Assembly (NCBI GenBank): GCA_947311485.1
Contig: CAMZLM010000022.1
Span: 1 to 50,453 of the forward strand
Direction of reading: 5' to 3'
DNA length: 50,453 bases
From: an uncultured Paracoccaceae bacterium
GTDB taxonomy: Bacteria > Pseudomonadota > Alphaproteobacteria > Rhodobacterales > Rhodobacteraceae
Below are positions 38,087 to 47,369 of this stretch, in pieces (position 1 is the stretch's first letter; every line of letters starts with the position of its first letter). The notes beneath the pieces are model-generated. The model was not told the DNA's origin. It searched no databases and was given only the letters and a program-made list of their open reading frames with translations. The translations under genes and the position numbers were made by a program.

Positions 38087-38845
38087 ATGACATTATCTGA
38101 TTCTCAAACCGCCTTTCACGAAGCATCCCTGCCCGGTTTTAATGCTGAACCGCTGGTCCCCGAAATGTCGGCGACAGAAAACACCCGCAACCACCGGCAG
38201 CGGTTGCGGGAACGGTTTATGCGGGCCGGAACCATTGCCTTGCAGGATTACGAATTGCTGGAACTGTTGTTGTTTCGGGCCATTCCACGACGGGATGTAA
38301 AACCGCTGGCCAAGACCTTGCTACGCCATTTTGGTGATTTTAACCGGGTAATTTCGGCGCGCCCGTCTTTGCTCGCAGAAATTCAAGGCGTGGGGGACGC
38401 CGTCATTCAGGAACTCAAAATAGTCGAGGCCGCCGCCCATTCCCTGGCGCAGGCGCGGGTATTGCATCGGGATGTTTTGTCCTCATGGGGCGCATTGATG
38501 ACCTATTGCAAAACCGCCATGGCACATCGTGAAACCGAACAATTCCGCATTCTGTTTCTGGATAAAAAGAATATCCTGATTGCCGATGAAGCACAGCAAA
38601 GCGGCACTGTTGATCATGTGCCGGTTTATCCGCGCGAGGTTGCAAAACGGGTGCTTGAACTGAACGCCAGCGCGGTCATCCTTGTGCATAACCATCCCTC
38701 CGGAAACCCTGCACCTTCACAGGCTGATATTGATATGACCACCCTGATCGAAAATGCTTTGGCGGCGATTGGCGTAACCATCCACGATCATGTTATTATC
38801 GGCAAAGAAGAAGACGCCTCTTTTCGCGCACTCGGCCTGCTTTAA
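38087..38845 (+). CDS. radC: RadC family protein (JAB/MPN metalloprotease-like fold)
   Basis: 252-residue member of the RadC family. Helix-hairpin-helix-like sequence in the N-terminal half (IQGVGDAVIQELK) suggests DNA contact. The C-terminal JAB1/MPN domain has the complete metal motif H-x-H-P-S-G...D (VHNHPSGNPAPSQAD, near residue 200). The old DNA-repair label is doubtful; the true role is unknown. The start at 38087 is used, although ATG codons further in (for example MSATEN) would also keep all domains. Confidence 0.88.
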   Translation: MTLSDSQTAFHEASLPGFNAEPLVPEMSATENTRNHRQRLRERFMRAGTIALQDYELLELLLFRAIPRRDVKPLAKTLLRHFGDFNRVISARPSLLAEIQGVGDAVIQELKIVEAAAHSLAQARVLHRDVLSSWGALMTYCKTAMAHRETEQFRILFLDKKNILIADEAQQSGTVDHVPVYPREVAKRVLELNASAVILVHNHPSGNPAPSQADIDMTTLIENALAAIGVTIHDHVIIGKEEDASFRALGLL

Positions 38846-38854
38846 GCACTGGCA

Positions 38855-38882
38855 TTGTCCTGCCTGATAAGGCTACCTATAT
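38855..38882 (+). promoter_or_regulatory. Candidate RpoH (heat-shock) promoter of hslVU
   Basis: TTGTCC (38855-38860), 16 bases, then CTATAT (38877-38882) match the TTG...CTATAT pattern of alphaproteobacterial sigma-32 promoters. Transcription would start near 38889, giving a leader of about 15 bases to the hslV ATG at 38904. Confidence 0.5.
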
Positions 38883-38903
38883 GGTAACGTGAAAGGATGC
38901 TTT

Positions 38904-39464
38904 ATGTCAGAAACCGATAAATTCCCCGGATGGCACGGCACCACCATTGTTGGTGTCAAAAAGGGCGGCAAAGTCGTCGTTGCCGGTGACGGACAGGTCA
39001 GCCTTGGCCCCACCATCATCAAAGGCACCGCCCGCAAGGTACGCCGGATTTCCCCCGGCGGGTATGATGTGGTGTGCGGATTCGCCGGATCCACCGCCGA
39101 CGCATTTACACTACTTGAACGTCTGGAAGCCAAGCTCGAGGCTTCCCCCGGAAAATTGGCAAAATCATGTGTGGAATTGGCCAAAGACTGGCGCATGGAC
39201 AAGTATTTGCGCAATCTCGAAGCCATGTTGATCGTCACGGACGGGGCTGATTTGTTTGTGATTACCGGTGCCGGCGATGTTCTGGAACCGGAAAACGACA
39301 TTGCTGCCATCGGATCCGGTGGCAACTTTGCGCTAGCGGCCGCACGTGCCTTGATGGACACGGATCAGGATGCTGAAACCATCGCCCGCCGTGCCCTGAC
39401 AATTGCTGCTGAAATCTGCGTTTATACCAACGGCAATATGACCGTTGAAGTTATCGAAAGCTAG
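38904..39464 (+). CDS. hslV: ATP-dependent protease HslVU, peptidase subunit
   Basis: Proteasome-like peptidase forming a double hexamer capped by HslU; degrades misfolded and regulatory proteins, mainly in heat stress. The catalytic N-terminal threonine after processing should be T13 in [10 protein letters not shown], leaving a 12-residue propeptide as in other alphaproteobacteria. The AGDGQVS segment is conserved. The start at 38904 has an AAAGGA site; an in-frame ATG at 38889 lies at the predicted transcription start and is rejected. 186 residues. hslU follows nine bases later. Confidence 0.96.
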   Translation: MSETDKFPGWHGTTIVGVKKGGKVVVAGDGQVSLGPTIIKGTARKVRRISPGGYDVVCGFAGSTADAFTLLERLEAKLEASPGKLAKSCVELAKDWRMDKYLRNLEAMLIVTDGADLFVITGAGDVLEPENDIAAIGSGGNFALAAARALMDTDQDAETIARRALTIAAEICVYTNGNMTVEVIES

Positions 39465-39473
39465 GAACTGACC

Positions 39474-40781
39474 GTGACCGACCTGACCCCCCGCGAAATT
39501 GTTTCCGAACTGGACCGTTATATCATCGGCCAGAATGATGCCAAACGCGCCGTGGCCGTGGCCCTGCGCAACCGCTGGCGGCGTAAATTGCTCGCCGATG
39601 ATTTGCGTGACGAGGTATACCCCAAAAATATCCTGATGATCGGGCCAACCGGCGTTGGTAAAACCGAAATTTCCCGTCGTTTGGCCAAGCTGGCCAAGGC
39701 CCCTTTTCTCAAGGTCGAAGCCACAAAATTCACCGAGGTCGGGTATGTGGGCCGCGATGTGGAACAGATCATTCGCGATCTGGTGGACAGCGCCATCATC
39801 ATGATCCGCGAACAGAAACGTGAACAGGTCAAGGCAAATGCCCATGGTGCCGCCGAAGAACGGGTTCTGGATGCGCTGACCGGCACGGATTCCCGTGAAC
39901 AGACTCGGGATCTGTTTCGCAAGAAACTGCGTGATGGTTTGCTGGATGACAAAGTAATCGAGCTGGAACTGGCAGATTCCAGCAACCCCATGCAAATGCT
40001 GGATATTCCCGGACAACCCGGCGGGGGTATGGGCATGATGAATCTGGGGGATTTGTTCGGCAAGGCCTTTAGCGGCCGCACCCAGAAACGCAAACTTTCC
40101 GTGGCCGAGAGCTATAAAGTCCTGATCGAGGAAGAAGCCGATAAACTGGTTGATCAGGAAACCGTCACCAAAGAAGCCGTCACCGCGGTAGAGGATAACG
40201 GCATTGTGTTTCTGGATGAAATCGACAAGGTTTGTGCCCGTTCCGATGCGCGCGGGGCCGATGTATCACGCGAAGGCGTGCAGCGTGATTTACTGCCGTT
40301 GATCGAAGGCACCACTGTTTCCACCAAACACGGGCCGGTGAAAACCGACCATATCCTGTTCATCGCGTCGGGTGCATTTCACATTGCCAAACCCTCCGAC
40401 CTGTTGCCCGAATTGCAGGGCCGCCTGCCCATCCGTGTAGAGCTGCGCGCCCTGACAGAAGATGATTTCGTGCGGATTCTGACCGAAACCGACAATGCCT
40501 TGACCCGTCAGTATACGGCAATGATGGCCACAGAGGATGTTAGCGTTGAATTTGCCGACAGCGGCATCAAGGCATTGGCCAAAATTGCTGCCGAGGTAAA
40601 TCAATCGGTAGAAAATATCGGCGCACGGCGGCTGTATACGGTGATTGAGCGCGTGTTCGAGGAATTGAGCTTTGTTGCACCGGATCAACCCGGAACATCG
40701 GTTGTCATTGATGCGGAATATGTTGAAAAACATCTGGGTGAACTGGCCCGCAGCTCCGATATATCGCGGTATGTTCTTTAA
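39474..40781 (+). CDS. hslU: ATP-dependent protease HslVU, ATPase subunit
   Basis: AAA+ unfoldase that feeds proteins into HslV. Walker A is GPTGVGKT at 57-64 and Walker [11 protein letters not shown]. The sensor/arginine region [12 protein letters not shown] and the C-terminal end SRYVL, which docks into HslV to activate it, are intact. The start is GTG at 39474 with an AGGAA site upstream. 435 residues. The end overlaps the convergent smr gene by four bases. Confidence 0.97.
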   Translation: MTDLTPREIVSELDRYIIGQNDAKRAVAVALRNRWRRKLLADDLRDEVYPKNILMIGPTGVGKTEISRRLAKLAKAPFLKVEATKFTEVGYVGRDVEQIIRDLVDSAIIMIREQKREQVKANAHGAAEERVLDALTGTDSREQTRDLFRKKLRDGLLDDKVIELELADSSNPMQMLDIPGQPGGGMGMMNLGDLFGKAFSGRTQKRKLSVAESYKVLIEEEADKLVDQETVTKEAVTAVEDNGIVFLDEIDKVCARSDARGADVSREGVQRDLLPLIEGTTVSTKHGPVKTDHILFIASGAFHIAKPSDLLPELQGRLPIRVELRALTEDDFVRILTETDNALTRQYTAMMATEDVSVEFADSGIKALAKIAAEVNQSVENIGARRLYTVIERVFEELSFVAPDQPGTSVVIDAEYVEKHLGELARSSDISRYVL

Positions 40782-41368
40782 CGCTTGCGCCGCAAATATA
40801 CATAATAGGCACCGCCGCCCCCGTGGCGGCCATGCGCTTGTGTAACCTGCAACACCAAGGATGACAGCTGCGCGGATTTCAACCACTCCGGCACGCCTTG
40901 TTTCAGAACCCCGATTTTCGGGCGGTTGAATTCGTCATAACCGGACATTTTACCCTTGCCGGTAATCACCAACAACAGCCGGTAACCGGCGGTATGGGCA
41001 TTATTCACATAGGCATGCAAGCGGATGCGGGCCTGATCCACGGTCAAACCATGTAAATCAAGCGTCCCGTCAATTTCCACCTTGCCCTTGAGCAATCTCT
41101 GAAAATTCCGTTTGTCCATGTTTGGCGATGTTTTGGCCGGCGCTTCTGAAAAAGACGGGGTCAGATGTCCGGTCGGTCGGGTTTTTTGCCCCACACGAAA
41201 CGGTTTAATCGGGGGATGCGGGATGGTTTTCACCACCGGCGCCGGCCTGATCGGATGCGGATGAACAACCGGCGGGGCTGCTGTGGCCTTTTCCACCTGA
41301 TGCACGACTTTGCGCCACAGCTCGGCCTCCTCTGCCGACAGTTGACGTGGGGGTTTTCTGTGCGCCAT
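40778..41368 (-). CDS. Smr/MutS2-C domain protein
   Basis: 196-residue protein with a basic, proline-rich N-terminal half and a C-terminal Smr domain: [11 protein letters not shown], then [10 protein letters not shown] (the TGxG-like loop), ending in a basic tail. Smr domains bind or cut branched DNA or RNA; the role of this stand-alone type is not settled. It follows mltA on the reverse strand with a 3-bp gap, so it is probably the last gene of the Tim44-mltA-smr unit. Confidence 0.88.
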   Translation of the reverse strand: MAHRKPPRQLSAEEAELWRKVVHQVEKATAAPPVVHPHPIRPAPVVKTIPHPPIKPFRVGQKTRPTGHLTPSFSEAPAKTSPNMDKRNFQRLLKGKVEIDGTLDLHGLTVDQARIRLHAYVNNAHTAGYRLLLVITGKGKMSGYDEFNRPKIGVLKQGVPEWLKSAQLSSLVLQVTQAHGRHGGGGAYYVYLRRKR

Positions 41369-41371
41369 CGG

Positions 41372-42421
41372 TTAACCCTCTGGTATCAGGCGACGCGCTG
41401 TTTCAATCGGCAACAGGGTATACATGCGGCCAACCGATTTGGTTTGGCCGGCAATCCGGCCCGCTTCCTTGCCCGAACCATAAAAGATATCCGCCCGTTG
41501 CGCGCCTTTGATGGCGGAACCGACATCCTGCGCCACCATCAGGCGTTGCATCGGATTAGGGCCATTTTTAACAATCCAGACCGGCGCGCCCAGCGGCGTG
41601 TAGCGCGGATCAACCGCGAGCGTGCGCCCTGCTGTCACCGGAACCCGGAGCGCCCCGAGCGGGCCATCGTTCGGGGACAGGTTTTTCAGTTCCTTGAAGA
41701 ACACAAAAGACGGGTTCACCTGCAACAGCTTACGACCATTCACCGGATTACGCCGCACCCAGGCCTTGATCCGCTGGGCAGAGACCTTGTGCGGGGACAT
41801 GATCCCCATACGCACCATTGCCTTGCCAACGGAACGGTATTTGTGACCGTTTTTTCCGTTGAACCCCACTCGCATGACGCCGCCTTCGACCAGTTTTAAC
41901 CGGCCAGACCCCTGAATATGCAGAAAAAAGTTTTCCACCGGATCTGCCAGCCACGCCAGTTCCAGACCGCGACCGCGCAGCAAACCGGATTCGATCTGCG
42001 CGCGGGTTTTCCATTTTCGACCGGGCTTTACCTCTGGCGGGCGGCGATAGATCGGGTACTGGAATTTCCCCTGCTTATGGCGCGACCCGATAATTTCAGG
42101 CTCATAATACCCCGTAAACAGGGTTCGCCCCCCGTTTTCAATCAAAACCGGTTGAAAAAACCTTTCGAAAAAGGCTCTGGCATCCGGTTTGGTTTTGGCA
42201 ACGGTACAGACGGTCGCCCATTCCTGTCGGGACACCAGATCATTGGAACGCACCTTGTCACAGCTTTTGGTAAACGCGGTTAGGGCAGCTGTGTGATTGT
42301 CGGTTTGCCAGCCGGGCAGGTTCCGAAAGGAAACCGCCGTAACCGATACACCGCCCGCATGTGCCAAGGAACCCACCACCAAAAAGGCAGCGTAAAATAT
42401 TTTCGCTGCCTGAAATTTCAT
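41372..42421 (-). CDS. mltA: Membrane-bound lytic murein transglycosylase A
   Basis: Cuts peptidoglycan strands to 1,6-anhydroMurNAc products in the periplasm; those products feed the AmgK-MurU recycling route found earlier in this window. An N-terminal signal peptide (residues 1-22, ending AHA) has no lipobox cysteine, so it may be soluble or otherwise anchored. The MltA domain and C-terminal 3D domain are seen; the catalytic aspartate is expected in AQDVGSAIKGAQRADIF. The start at 42421 overlaps the upstream stop by one base (TAATG) and gives 349 residues. Confidence 0.92.
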   Translation of the reverse strand: MKFQAAKIFYAAFLVVGSLAHAGGVSVTAVSFRNLPGWQTDNHTAALTAFTKSCDKVRSNDLVSRQEWATVCTVAKTKPDARAFFERFFQPVLIENGGRTLFTGYYEPEIIGSRHKQGKFQYPIYRRPPEVKPGRKWKTRAQIESGLLRGRGLELAWLADPVENFFLHIQGSGRLKLVEGGVMRVGFNGKNGHKYRSVGKAMVRMGIMSPHKVSAQRIKAWVRRNPVNGRKLLQVNPSFVFFKELKNLSPNDGPLGALRVPVTAGRTLAVDPRYTPLGAPVWIVKNGPNPMQRLMVAQDVGSAIKGAQRADIFYGSGKEAGRIAGQTKSVGRMYTLLPIETARRLIPEG

Positions 42422-43074
42422 TATTCGCCAGTAGCAACCAACTGCCAATTCGGATCGTTGCTGCCCATGACCCGCGCAAAAGTCCAAATGTCCTTTTGCT
42501 TTTTCACGGTGGTTTCATCACCTTCAATGATTTCGCCATCTTCATTTTTGACAATAGAGGTCAGCTCGCCAATGAATTTCATGGTGATTTCTCCCTCATT
42601 GCTGGCCCGATCAAACGTTGCACCCACGACCTTGACTTCACGCACCCCGATAAAGGTTGCCTCAATCACCAAGCCTTGGGCTTTACGATCCTCGATGACC
42701 GATTCAAAGCTCTCGTAGACATCGTTGGACAAGAAAGGTTTCAACGTATCCAGATCACCGTTTTCAAATGCCATCAGGATCATTTCATATGCTTGACGCG
42801 CACCACCCAAAAACTCTGTCAAAGAGAATTCCGGTTCGACTGCCTTCATCTCCTGCAAAGCTGTTCCTGCAGGGCTGTTAATATCCACGTGATCCGCAAT
42901 ATCCTGATCAAGGCCACCTTCGATGACCTCGAAATCGGGCGCGGTTGATTGTTCGGGGTCTTGAACGCGGGGGGCTTCATAGCCTTCGCGTGTACCCAGA
43001 ACGTTTTTCAAACGCATAATAAAGAAAACGGCGATACCGGCCAAAACCAGTAGCTCAATTATAGGACCATTCAT
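42421..43074 (-). CDS. Tim44/TimA-like domain protein
   Basis: 217-residue inner-membrane protein with one N-terminal helix (about 5-22), a charged linker, and a C-terminal Tim44-like domain (NTF2-type fold). In mitochondria Tim44 tethers the import motor; the bacterial relatives (TimA) are linked to the membrane but their task is unclear. It is divergent from fxsA and leads the unit with mltA and smr, the arrangement seen near the origin in other alphaproteobacteria. secB lies nearby on the other strand. Confidence 0.86.
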   Translation of the reverse strand: MNGPIIELLVLAGIAVFFIMRLKNVLGTREGYEAPRVQDPEQSTAPDFEVIEGGLDQDIADHVDINSPAGTALQEMKAVEPEFSLTEFLGGARQAYEMILMAFENGDLDTLKPFLSNDVYESFESVIEDRKAQGLVIEATFIGVREVKVVGATFDRASNEGEITMKFIGELTSIVKNEDGEIIEGDETTVKKQKDIWTFARVMGSNDPNWQLVATGE

Positions 43075-43191
43075 CGAAAGCCTTTCAACTTTTTATCAAG
43101 ACAGGTGGAACTGTCGGATGTTTGCACATATCTATGACAGTGACGGGTGCAAGTCTACCTGTAGCATATACGCAGAGGTTCAAGAGAGATC

Positions 43192-43683
43192 ATGTGGTTA
43201 TTTCTGTTTTTGGTGGCCATTCCCGTAATCGAGATTGGTTTGTTTATTCAGGTAGGCGGGTGGCTGGGCCTGTGGCCAACATTGGCGATCGTTATTTTGA
43301 CCGCATTTATTGGATCAAACCTGTTGCGGCAGCAGGGGCTGGCCACGTTAAGCCGGCTACAAGGGTCTGTTTCCAATGGTGAAAATCCAATGGACCCGAT
43401 TGCACATGCGGCGATGATCCTGGTTTCCGGTGTGCTATTGCTTACGCCCGGATTTTTTACGGATGGCATCGGTTTTGCCTTGTTGCTGCCACCTGTGCGA
43501 AACGCGGTTATCAAATGGGGGGCGGCGCGCGTGTTGCAGAGCAACACTGTTGTGTTTTCCAATATGTCGCAGGGACGGCCGGATTCCCCGCGAAATTCCG
43601 ATACACTGGATGGCGAATACGAGATTCTGGACGACGAACCGGACAAACCCGGTACTTCCGGTTGGACAAAACCCGATGTGTAA
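43192..43683 (+). CDS. fxsA: FxsA family membrane protein
   Basis: 163-residue protein with several hydrophobic segments in the first 100 residues (FLFLVAIPVIEIGLFIQVG is the family opening) and an acidic cytoplasmic tail. E. coli FxsA modulates phage T7 exclusion by F plasmid; the normal cellular role is unknown. It is separated from the divergent Tim44-like gene by 117 bp and is followed by secB 71 bp later. Confidence 0.88.
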   Translation: MWLFLFLVAIPVIEIGLFIQVGGWLGLWPTLAIVILTAFIGSNLLRQQGLATLSRLQGSVSNGENPMDPIAHAAMILVSGVLLLTPGFFTDGIGFALLLPPVRNAVIKWGAARVLQSNTVVFSNMSQGRPDSPRNSDTLDGEYEILDDEPDKPGTSGWTKPDV

Positions 43684-43754
43684 CGTGTGATTTACGTTGT
43701 CCTTAACTCTTAAACTTGTTACCAAAATGCCGGTGATTTAACGGAGATTTACAC

Positions 43755-44225
43755 ATGGCCGAAGAAAATTCAGGCGCAGAAGAGCAACAGCAAGTCGCGC
43801 CAACAATGAAGATCGTAAACCAGTACATTCGCGATCTGTCATTTGAAAACGTTGCAGCCCAGAAAAATCTGGGTGGAGAGATTAAACCCGAAATTAACAT
43901 TCAGGTTAATCTGGACGCAAACAAAAAGGCAGAGAACCATTTCGAGGTTGCCTTGAAACTGACTGCCAAAGCCGTTTCCGGCGAGGACACGGTTTTTTTG
44001 CTCGAACTGGATTATGCCGGTTTGTTTATCATTGAAAACCTGCCAGAGGAGCAACTGCACCCGTATTTGATGATCGAATGCCCACGCATGATGTTCCCGT
44101 TTGTGCGTCAGATTGCACGCCAGATCACTGCCGATGGTGGCTTCCCGCCGCTGAACATCGACAACATTGATTTCATGGCATTGTATCGGGCCGAACTTGA
44201 ACGTCGCGCTGCGGCTGCAAACTAG
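43755..44225 (+). CDS. secB: Protein-export chaperone SecB
   Basis: Tetrameric cytosolic chaperone that keeps preproteins unfolded and hands them to SecA. The 156-residue length is typical of alphaproteobacteria. Conserved segments are [10 protein letters not shown] near the N-terminus, [12 protein letters not shown], and the C-terminal [14 protein letters not shown]. It is convergent with dnaQ, overlapping by four bases. Confidence 0.96.
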   Translation: MAEENSGAEEQQQVAPTMKIVNQYIRDLSFENVAAQKNLGGEIKPEINIQVNLDANKKAENHFEVALKLTAKAVSGEDTVFLLELDYAGLFIIENLPEEQLHPYLMIECPRMMFPFVRQIARQITADGGFPPLNIDNIDFMALYRAELERRAAAAN

Positions 44226-44914
44226 GATTTCGGCCAAAGCGTTTCATCGCCAAGTTTGGCGATGAATTCGGCATGCGCCTTTTTTTCCGCCTCGGTAATC
44301 CGGGGCGGTAATTTTTTGGGGCGGGGCGGCACAGTCCAATCCTGCCCCCGGGAATTGCCGGACGCATCTGTACCGGCAACCACATTCAGCGCAAAATCCG
44401 GCTGACGCCCGCCGATCAATTCCAAATAGACCTCTGCCAGAATTTCACTGTCCAGCAAAGCCCCGTGTTTTTCACGTGCAGAGTTATCAATACCAAAGCG
44501 CCGGCACAGGGCATCCAGTGTATTTTGCGCCCCGGGAAACCGTCGGCGCGCCATATCCAGCGTGTCGATTGCCTGTGACATGGGCAATTTCGGCAGGTTC
44601 ATCCGTTCAAATTCCGCATTCAGGAATTTCATGTCAAACGGCGCGTTGTGGATGACCAGTTTGTCCGTGCCGCAAAAATCCAGAAAATCCTGTGCGATGT
44701 GTTTAAAGACCGGCTTGTCCGACAAAAAGTCGATGCTCAGACCATGCACGTTAAATGCTTCAACCGGCATGTCGCGTTCGGGATTAATGTATTGGTGATA
44801 CACCCGTCCGGTCGGCAAGTGGTTGATCAGTTCAACCCCGCCGATTTCAACGATCCGATCACCGGAGTAGGGGTCAAGTCCGGTGGTTTCCGTATCCATT
44901 ACAATTTCACGCAT
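44222..44914 (-). CDS. dnaQ: DNA polymerase III subunit epsilon (proofreading exonuclease)
   Basis: 3'-5' exonuclease of the replicative polymerase. The DEDDh motifs are complete: D7-T-E9 in MDTETTGLD, the aspartate in [10 protein letters not shown], and the final H and D in the [17 protein letters not shown] region. 230 residues. It overlaps coaE by eight bases in the maf-aroE-coaE-dnaQ unit that points away from the predicted oriC. Confidence 0.96.
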   Translation of the reverse strand: MREIVMDTETTGLDPYSGDRIVEIGGVELINHLPTGRVYHQYINPERDMPVEAFNVHGLSIDFLSDKPVFKHIAQDFLDFCGTDKLVIHNAPFDMKFLNAEFERMNLPKLPMSQAIDTLDMARRRFPGAQNTLDALCRRFGIDNSAREKHGALLDSEILAEVYLELIGGRQPDFALNVVAGTDASGNSRGQDWTVPPRPKKLPPRITEAEKKAHAEFIAKLGDETLWPKS

Positions 44915-45512
44915 CCAACCGGCCCTTTGTCAGTTTTTCTACCAGATTATGCACAAATTCCTGTGCTGCCTCCGGCGTTGTGGTTTCCAGCACATAATCC
45001 GCCGCCGCCCGTTTATCCGCATCCGGCATTTGGCGCGACAGGATAAAGCGGAAATTTTCCTCGGTCATGCCGGGCCGTTCCAGAACCCGGCGTTTTTGCT
45101 CTGCCGGCGTGGCGGTCACGACCAGAACCGCATCACAATTTTTATCGCTGTTGTTTTCAAACAGCAATGGAATGTCAAAAACGACAAGGGGGGTATTATT
45201 TTCCACTGCTGTCTGAAAAAAATCTTGCCGGTCTTGCGCAACAAGCGGATGCACAATGCTTTCGATTTTTTTTAACAAATCCGGTGTGGCTGCTATTTTT
45301 TTCTTTAGAATACTCCGGTCTACGCCTTGTGCTGCCACGGCATCCGGAACCAGATTCGCGATGCCGCGTGTGGCGGCTGTATCCCCCGAATAGAGGTCAT
45401 GAACCGCGGCATCCGCATCCCATACCGGCACCCCCAGTTGTGAAAATATCCGCGCTGTTGCGGATTTTCCCATGCCGATAGAACCGGTTAGCCCAAGGAT
45501 AAAAGGTTTCAT
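44907..45512 (-). CDS. coaE: Dephospho-CoA kinase
   Basis: Phosphorylates dephospho-CoA at the 3' hydroxyl, the last step of coenzyme A synthesis. P-loop GSIGMGKS at residues 10-17; [10 protein letters not shown] and a PLL/FENNSD lid region follow. 201 residues. It overlaps aroE upstream by four bases and dnaQ downstream by eight. Confidence 0.95.
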   Translation of the reverse strand: MKPFILGLTGSIGMGKSATARIFSQLGVPVWDADAAVHDLYSGDTAATRGIANLVPDAVAAQGVDRSILKKKIAATPDLLKKIESIVHPLVAQDRQDFFQTAVENNTPLVVFDIPLLFENNSDKNCDAVLVVTATPAEQKRRVLERPGMTEENFRFILSRQMPDADKRAAADYVLETTTPEAAQEFVHNLVEKLTKGRLDA

Positions 45513-46345
45513 TCCGCCAGTACCGTTTCACGCAAATCGGAATCGACCTCGGGTTTTATGCCAAACCACTGTTGAAACCCCGGAACTGCCTGATGCAGCA
45601 GCATACCCAACCCGTCCACGGTCATCAAACCGCGTTGTTCCGCCTGTAGCAACAAATCCGTTTTGAGCGGACTGTAAACAATATCCGTTACCAATGATCC
45701 GGCAGCCGCTTTTGCCAAGGAAAATTCCAGATGCGGTTGCCCGACCATGCCCAAGGATGTGGTATTCACAATCGTTGCGGCATCCGCGATAACTTCCGGT
45801 GCGTCGGCCCAATTGCAAACCTCGACCCGCCCGCCAAAGTGCTCTTGAAGCACTTCCGCCCGCATGCGTGTCCGGTTTGCCAGAATGACCTTTGGCGCAC
45901 CTTCGCCAAGCAACGACGAAATCACCGCCCGCGCAGCACCGCCAGCCCCCAAAACAACGGCTGTTCCGGTGGCGGGATCCCATGCCGGTTGTCCCTGACG
46001 CAGATTATTGATGAACCCGATCCCGTCGGTATTATCCGCATAAATTCCGCCATCCGCCGTAAAGGAAATCGTGTTTGCGGCCCCGATCAAAGCCGCCCGA
46101 TCACTAACCGATGTGGCCATCGCCAAAACCGTTTCCTTATAAGGAATCGTTACATTCACCCCGACAAAGCCCAGTTTTGGCATCGACCGCAGTGCGGTTT
46201 CAAATTCCTGCAGACGAATACCGACGGGAACATAGTGTCCCTGAATACCGTATTTTTTCAACCAGTACCCATGAATACGCGGCGATTTGCTATGCGCGAT
46301 CGGCCAACCAACCACACCGGCAAGAGGAATTCGTTCGGGGCTCAT
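45509..46345 (-). CDS. aroE: Shikimate dehydrogenase
   Basis: Reduces 3-dehydroshikimate to shikimate with NADPH in aromatic amino acid synthesis. The substrate site GWPIAHSKSP, catalytic K70 in VTIPYK, the paired aspartate in DNTDGIGF, and the NADP motif GAGGAARA are all present. 278 residues. It overlaps both maf and coaE by four bases. Confidence 0.96.
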   Translation of the reverse strand: MSPERIPLAGVVGWPIAHSKSPRIHGYWLKKYGIQGHYVPVGIRLQEFETALRSMPKLGFVGVNVTIPYKETVLAMATSVSDRAALIGAANTISFTADGGIYADNTDGIGFINNLRQGQPAWDPATGTAVVLGAGGAARAVISSLLGEGAPKVILANRTRMRAEVLQEHFGGRVEVCNWADAPEVIADAATIVNTTSLGMVGQPHLEFSLAKAAAGSLVTDIVYSPLKTDLLLQAEQRGLMTVDGLGMLLHQAVPGFQQWFGIKPEVDSDLRETVLAE

Positions 46346-46941
46346 GTGGGTAATACTCCTCTGCTTCGCAAAAATCCGAGCACTTCAATCAACGGCAGAC
46401 CAAGAATCGTAAAATAATCGCCCTGCACCTGCGAAAACAATTGTACACCCAGCGATTCCAATTTGTAACAGCCAACCGTTGTCAGGACATCATCGCCCAT
46501 GTCCTCTATATATTTCAGCAAGAATTCATCCGAAAAATCCCGCATAGCCAGCTGCGCCCGCCCAATATGCCGCCAAACCGGGGTGCCATCCTCAAAAATT
46601 ACCACCGCCGAGAGCAGTTGATGCCCTTTGCCCCGCAGATTTTTAAGCTGTGCGATGGCATCGGCTTTGTCATCTGGTTTGCTGTAAAGCTGCCCCTCGC
46701 AAACCAGAACCTGATCGGCCGCAATCACGATGGAATCAGGATTGGACCGCGCCACCCGCATTCCCTTATACTGCGCCAAAGTATCCGCAATATCCCGTGG
46801 CTTGGCCTGTTCTGCCAGCAACGCCGCCATGATCGCCGGTTCATCCACCGGAGAAGTTTTGACCGTTACCGCCACACCGGCCCCCAGCAACAGCTGTTTT
46901 CGAATGGCAGAACCTGACGCGAGTAGAACTTCAACGGACAT
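46342..46941 (-). CDS. maf: Maf family nucleoside triphosphate pyrophosphatase
   Basis: Hydrolyses non-standard or selected NTPs/dNTPs to monophosphates, a house-cleaning role also linked with division arrest. The N-terminal signature LLASGSAIRKQLL and the conserved aspartate in IVIAADQVLV are seen. 199 residues. It has an AGGAAAG ribosome site. Its start codon lies in a DnaA-box-like sequence (46939-46947), at the left edge of the origin region. Family is certain; the preferred nucleotide is not. Confidence 0.93.
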   Translation of the reverse strand: MSVEVLLASGSAIRKQLLLGAGVAVTVKTSPVDEPAIMAALLAEQAKPRDIADTLAQYKGMRVARSNPDSIVIAADQVLVCEGQLYSKPDDKADAIAQLKNLRGKGHQLLSAVVIFEDGTPVWRHIGRAQLAMRDFSDEFLLKYIEDMGDDVLTTVGCYKLESLGVQLFSQVQGDYFTILGLPLIEVLGFLRSRGVLPT

Positions 46942-46992
46942 GGATAACTTTCCTAAGGGGTCGGGATAACTGTGTAGAAGGTATATAACTAT

Positions 46993-47001
46993 TGTGGATA
47001 A
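46993..47001 (-). promoter_or_regulatory. DnaA box, perfect (TTATCCACA on the reverse strand)
   Basis: An exact 9/9 match to the bacterial DnaA box, in reverse orientation, in the left half of the predicted origin. Confidence 0.88.
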
Positions 47002-47111
47002 CTTTGCAGCAAAAGCGGTTTTCGATCAGAATTCAGAAAAAAGCAGTCTTATTCAGAATCCACGCCTGTTTAATCCCCAGAGGGAAAACACAAATTCTTT
47101 AGTCCCCATTC

Positions 47112-47120
47112 TGTGGACAA
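47112..47120 (-). promoter_or_regulatory. DnaA box, one mismatch (TTGTCCACA)
   Basis: Matches the DnaA consensus at 8 of 9 positions on the reverse strand. It faces the perfect forward box 17 bases further on. Confidence 0.7.
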
Positions 47121-47137
47121 GAAAAGTTATTCCGGTT

Positions 47138-47146
47138 TTATCCACA
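47138..47146 (+). promoter_or_regulatory. DnaA box, perfect (TTATCCACA)
   Basis: An exact 9/9 match, immediately left of the AT-rich stretch at 47159-47220, which is a typical place for the box next to the unwinding element. Confidence 0.88.
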
Positions 47147-47255
47147 GAAGTATAAGTTCTTAACTGATTGATCTTATTTACTATTATTAGTTATACTTTC
47201 ACGGTATAAAATTTATTCCAGATGTTGAAAACCGGATTTTTAGGGGATTGTTTTT

Positions 47256-47264
47256 TAATCCACA
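47256..47264 (+). promoter_or_regulatory. DnaA box, one mismatch (TAATCCACA)
   Basis: 8 of 9 positions match, to the right of the AT-rich stretch. Confidence 0.65.
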
Positions 47265-47369
47265 GAGTTTGGTCTGCCTACATCAAATACTACTTTTTAA
47301 ATTTCATTTATTTATATTGTATATAGGACGGGCATAGCGCAAACCTGCTTTGAAAACGGGAAACACTCA

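Larger units (their letters stand above)
46942..47369. other. Predicted chromosomal replication origin (oriC)
   Basis: A 428-bp AT-rich gap without genes, the longest in the window. It contains two perfect DnaA boxes (46993-47001, 47138-47146) and two with one mismatch (47112-47120, 47256-47264). A very AT-rich stretch at about 47159-47220 and another at about 47291-47326 could unwind. There is a CtrA-like TTAA-N7-TTAT (47297-47311) and one GANTC site (47056-47060). Genes on both sides point away: maf-aroE-coaE-dnaQ to the left, hemJ-rho-mnmE to the right. The same genes flank oriC in Caulobacter and related bacteria, where mnmE leads on to mnmG, rsmG, parA and parB. hemE and the DUF299 (PEP synthase regulator) gene, often nearest to oriC in relatives, are absent here. 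Confidence 0.85.

Noticed and set aside
47297-47311. A second CtrA box (TTAA-N7-TTAT) inside the predicted oriC
   Set aside because: One mismatch in a very AT-rich stretch is expected by chance; kept only as a remark in the oriC entry.
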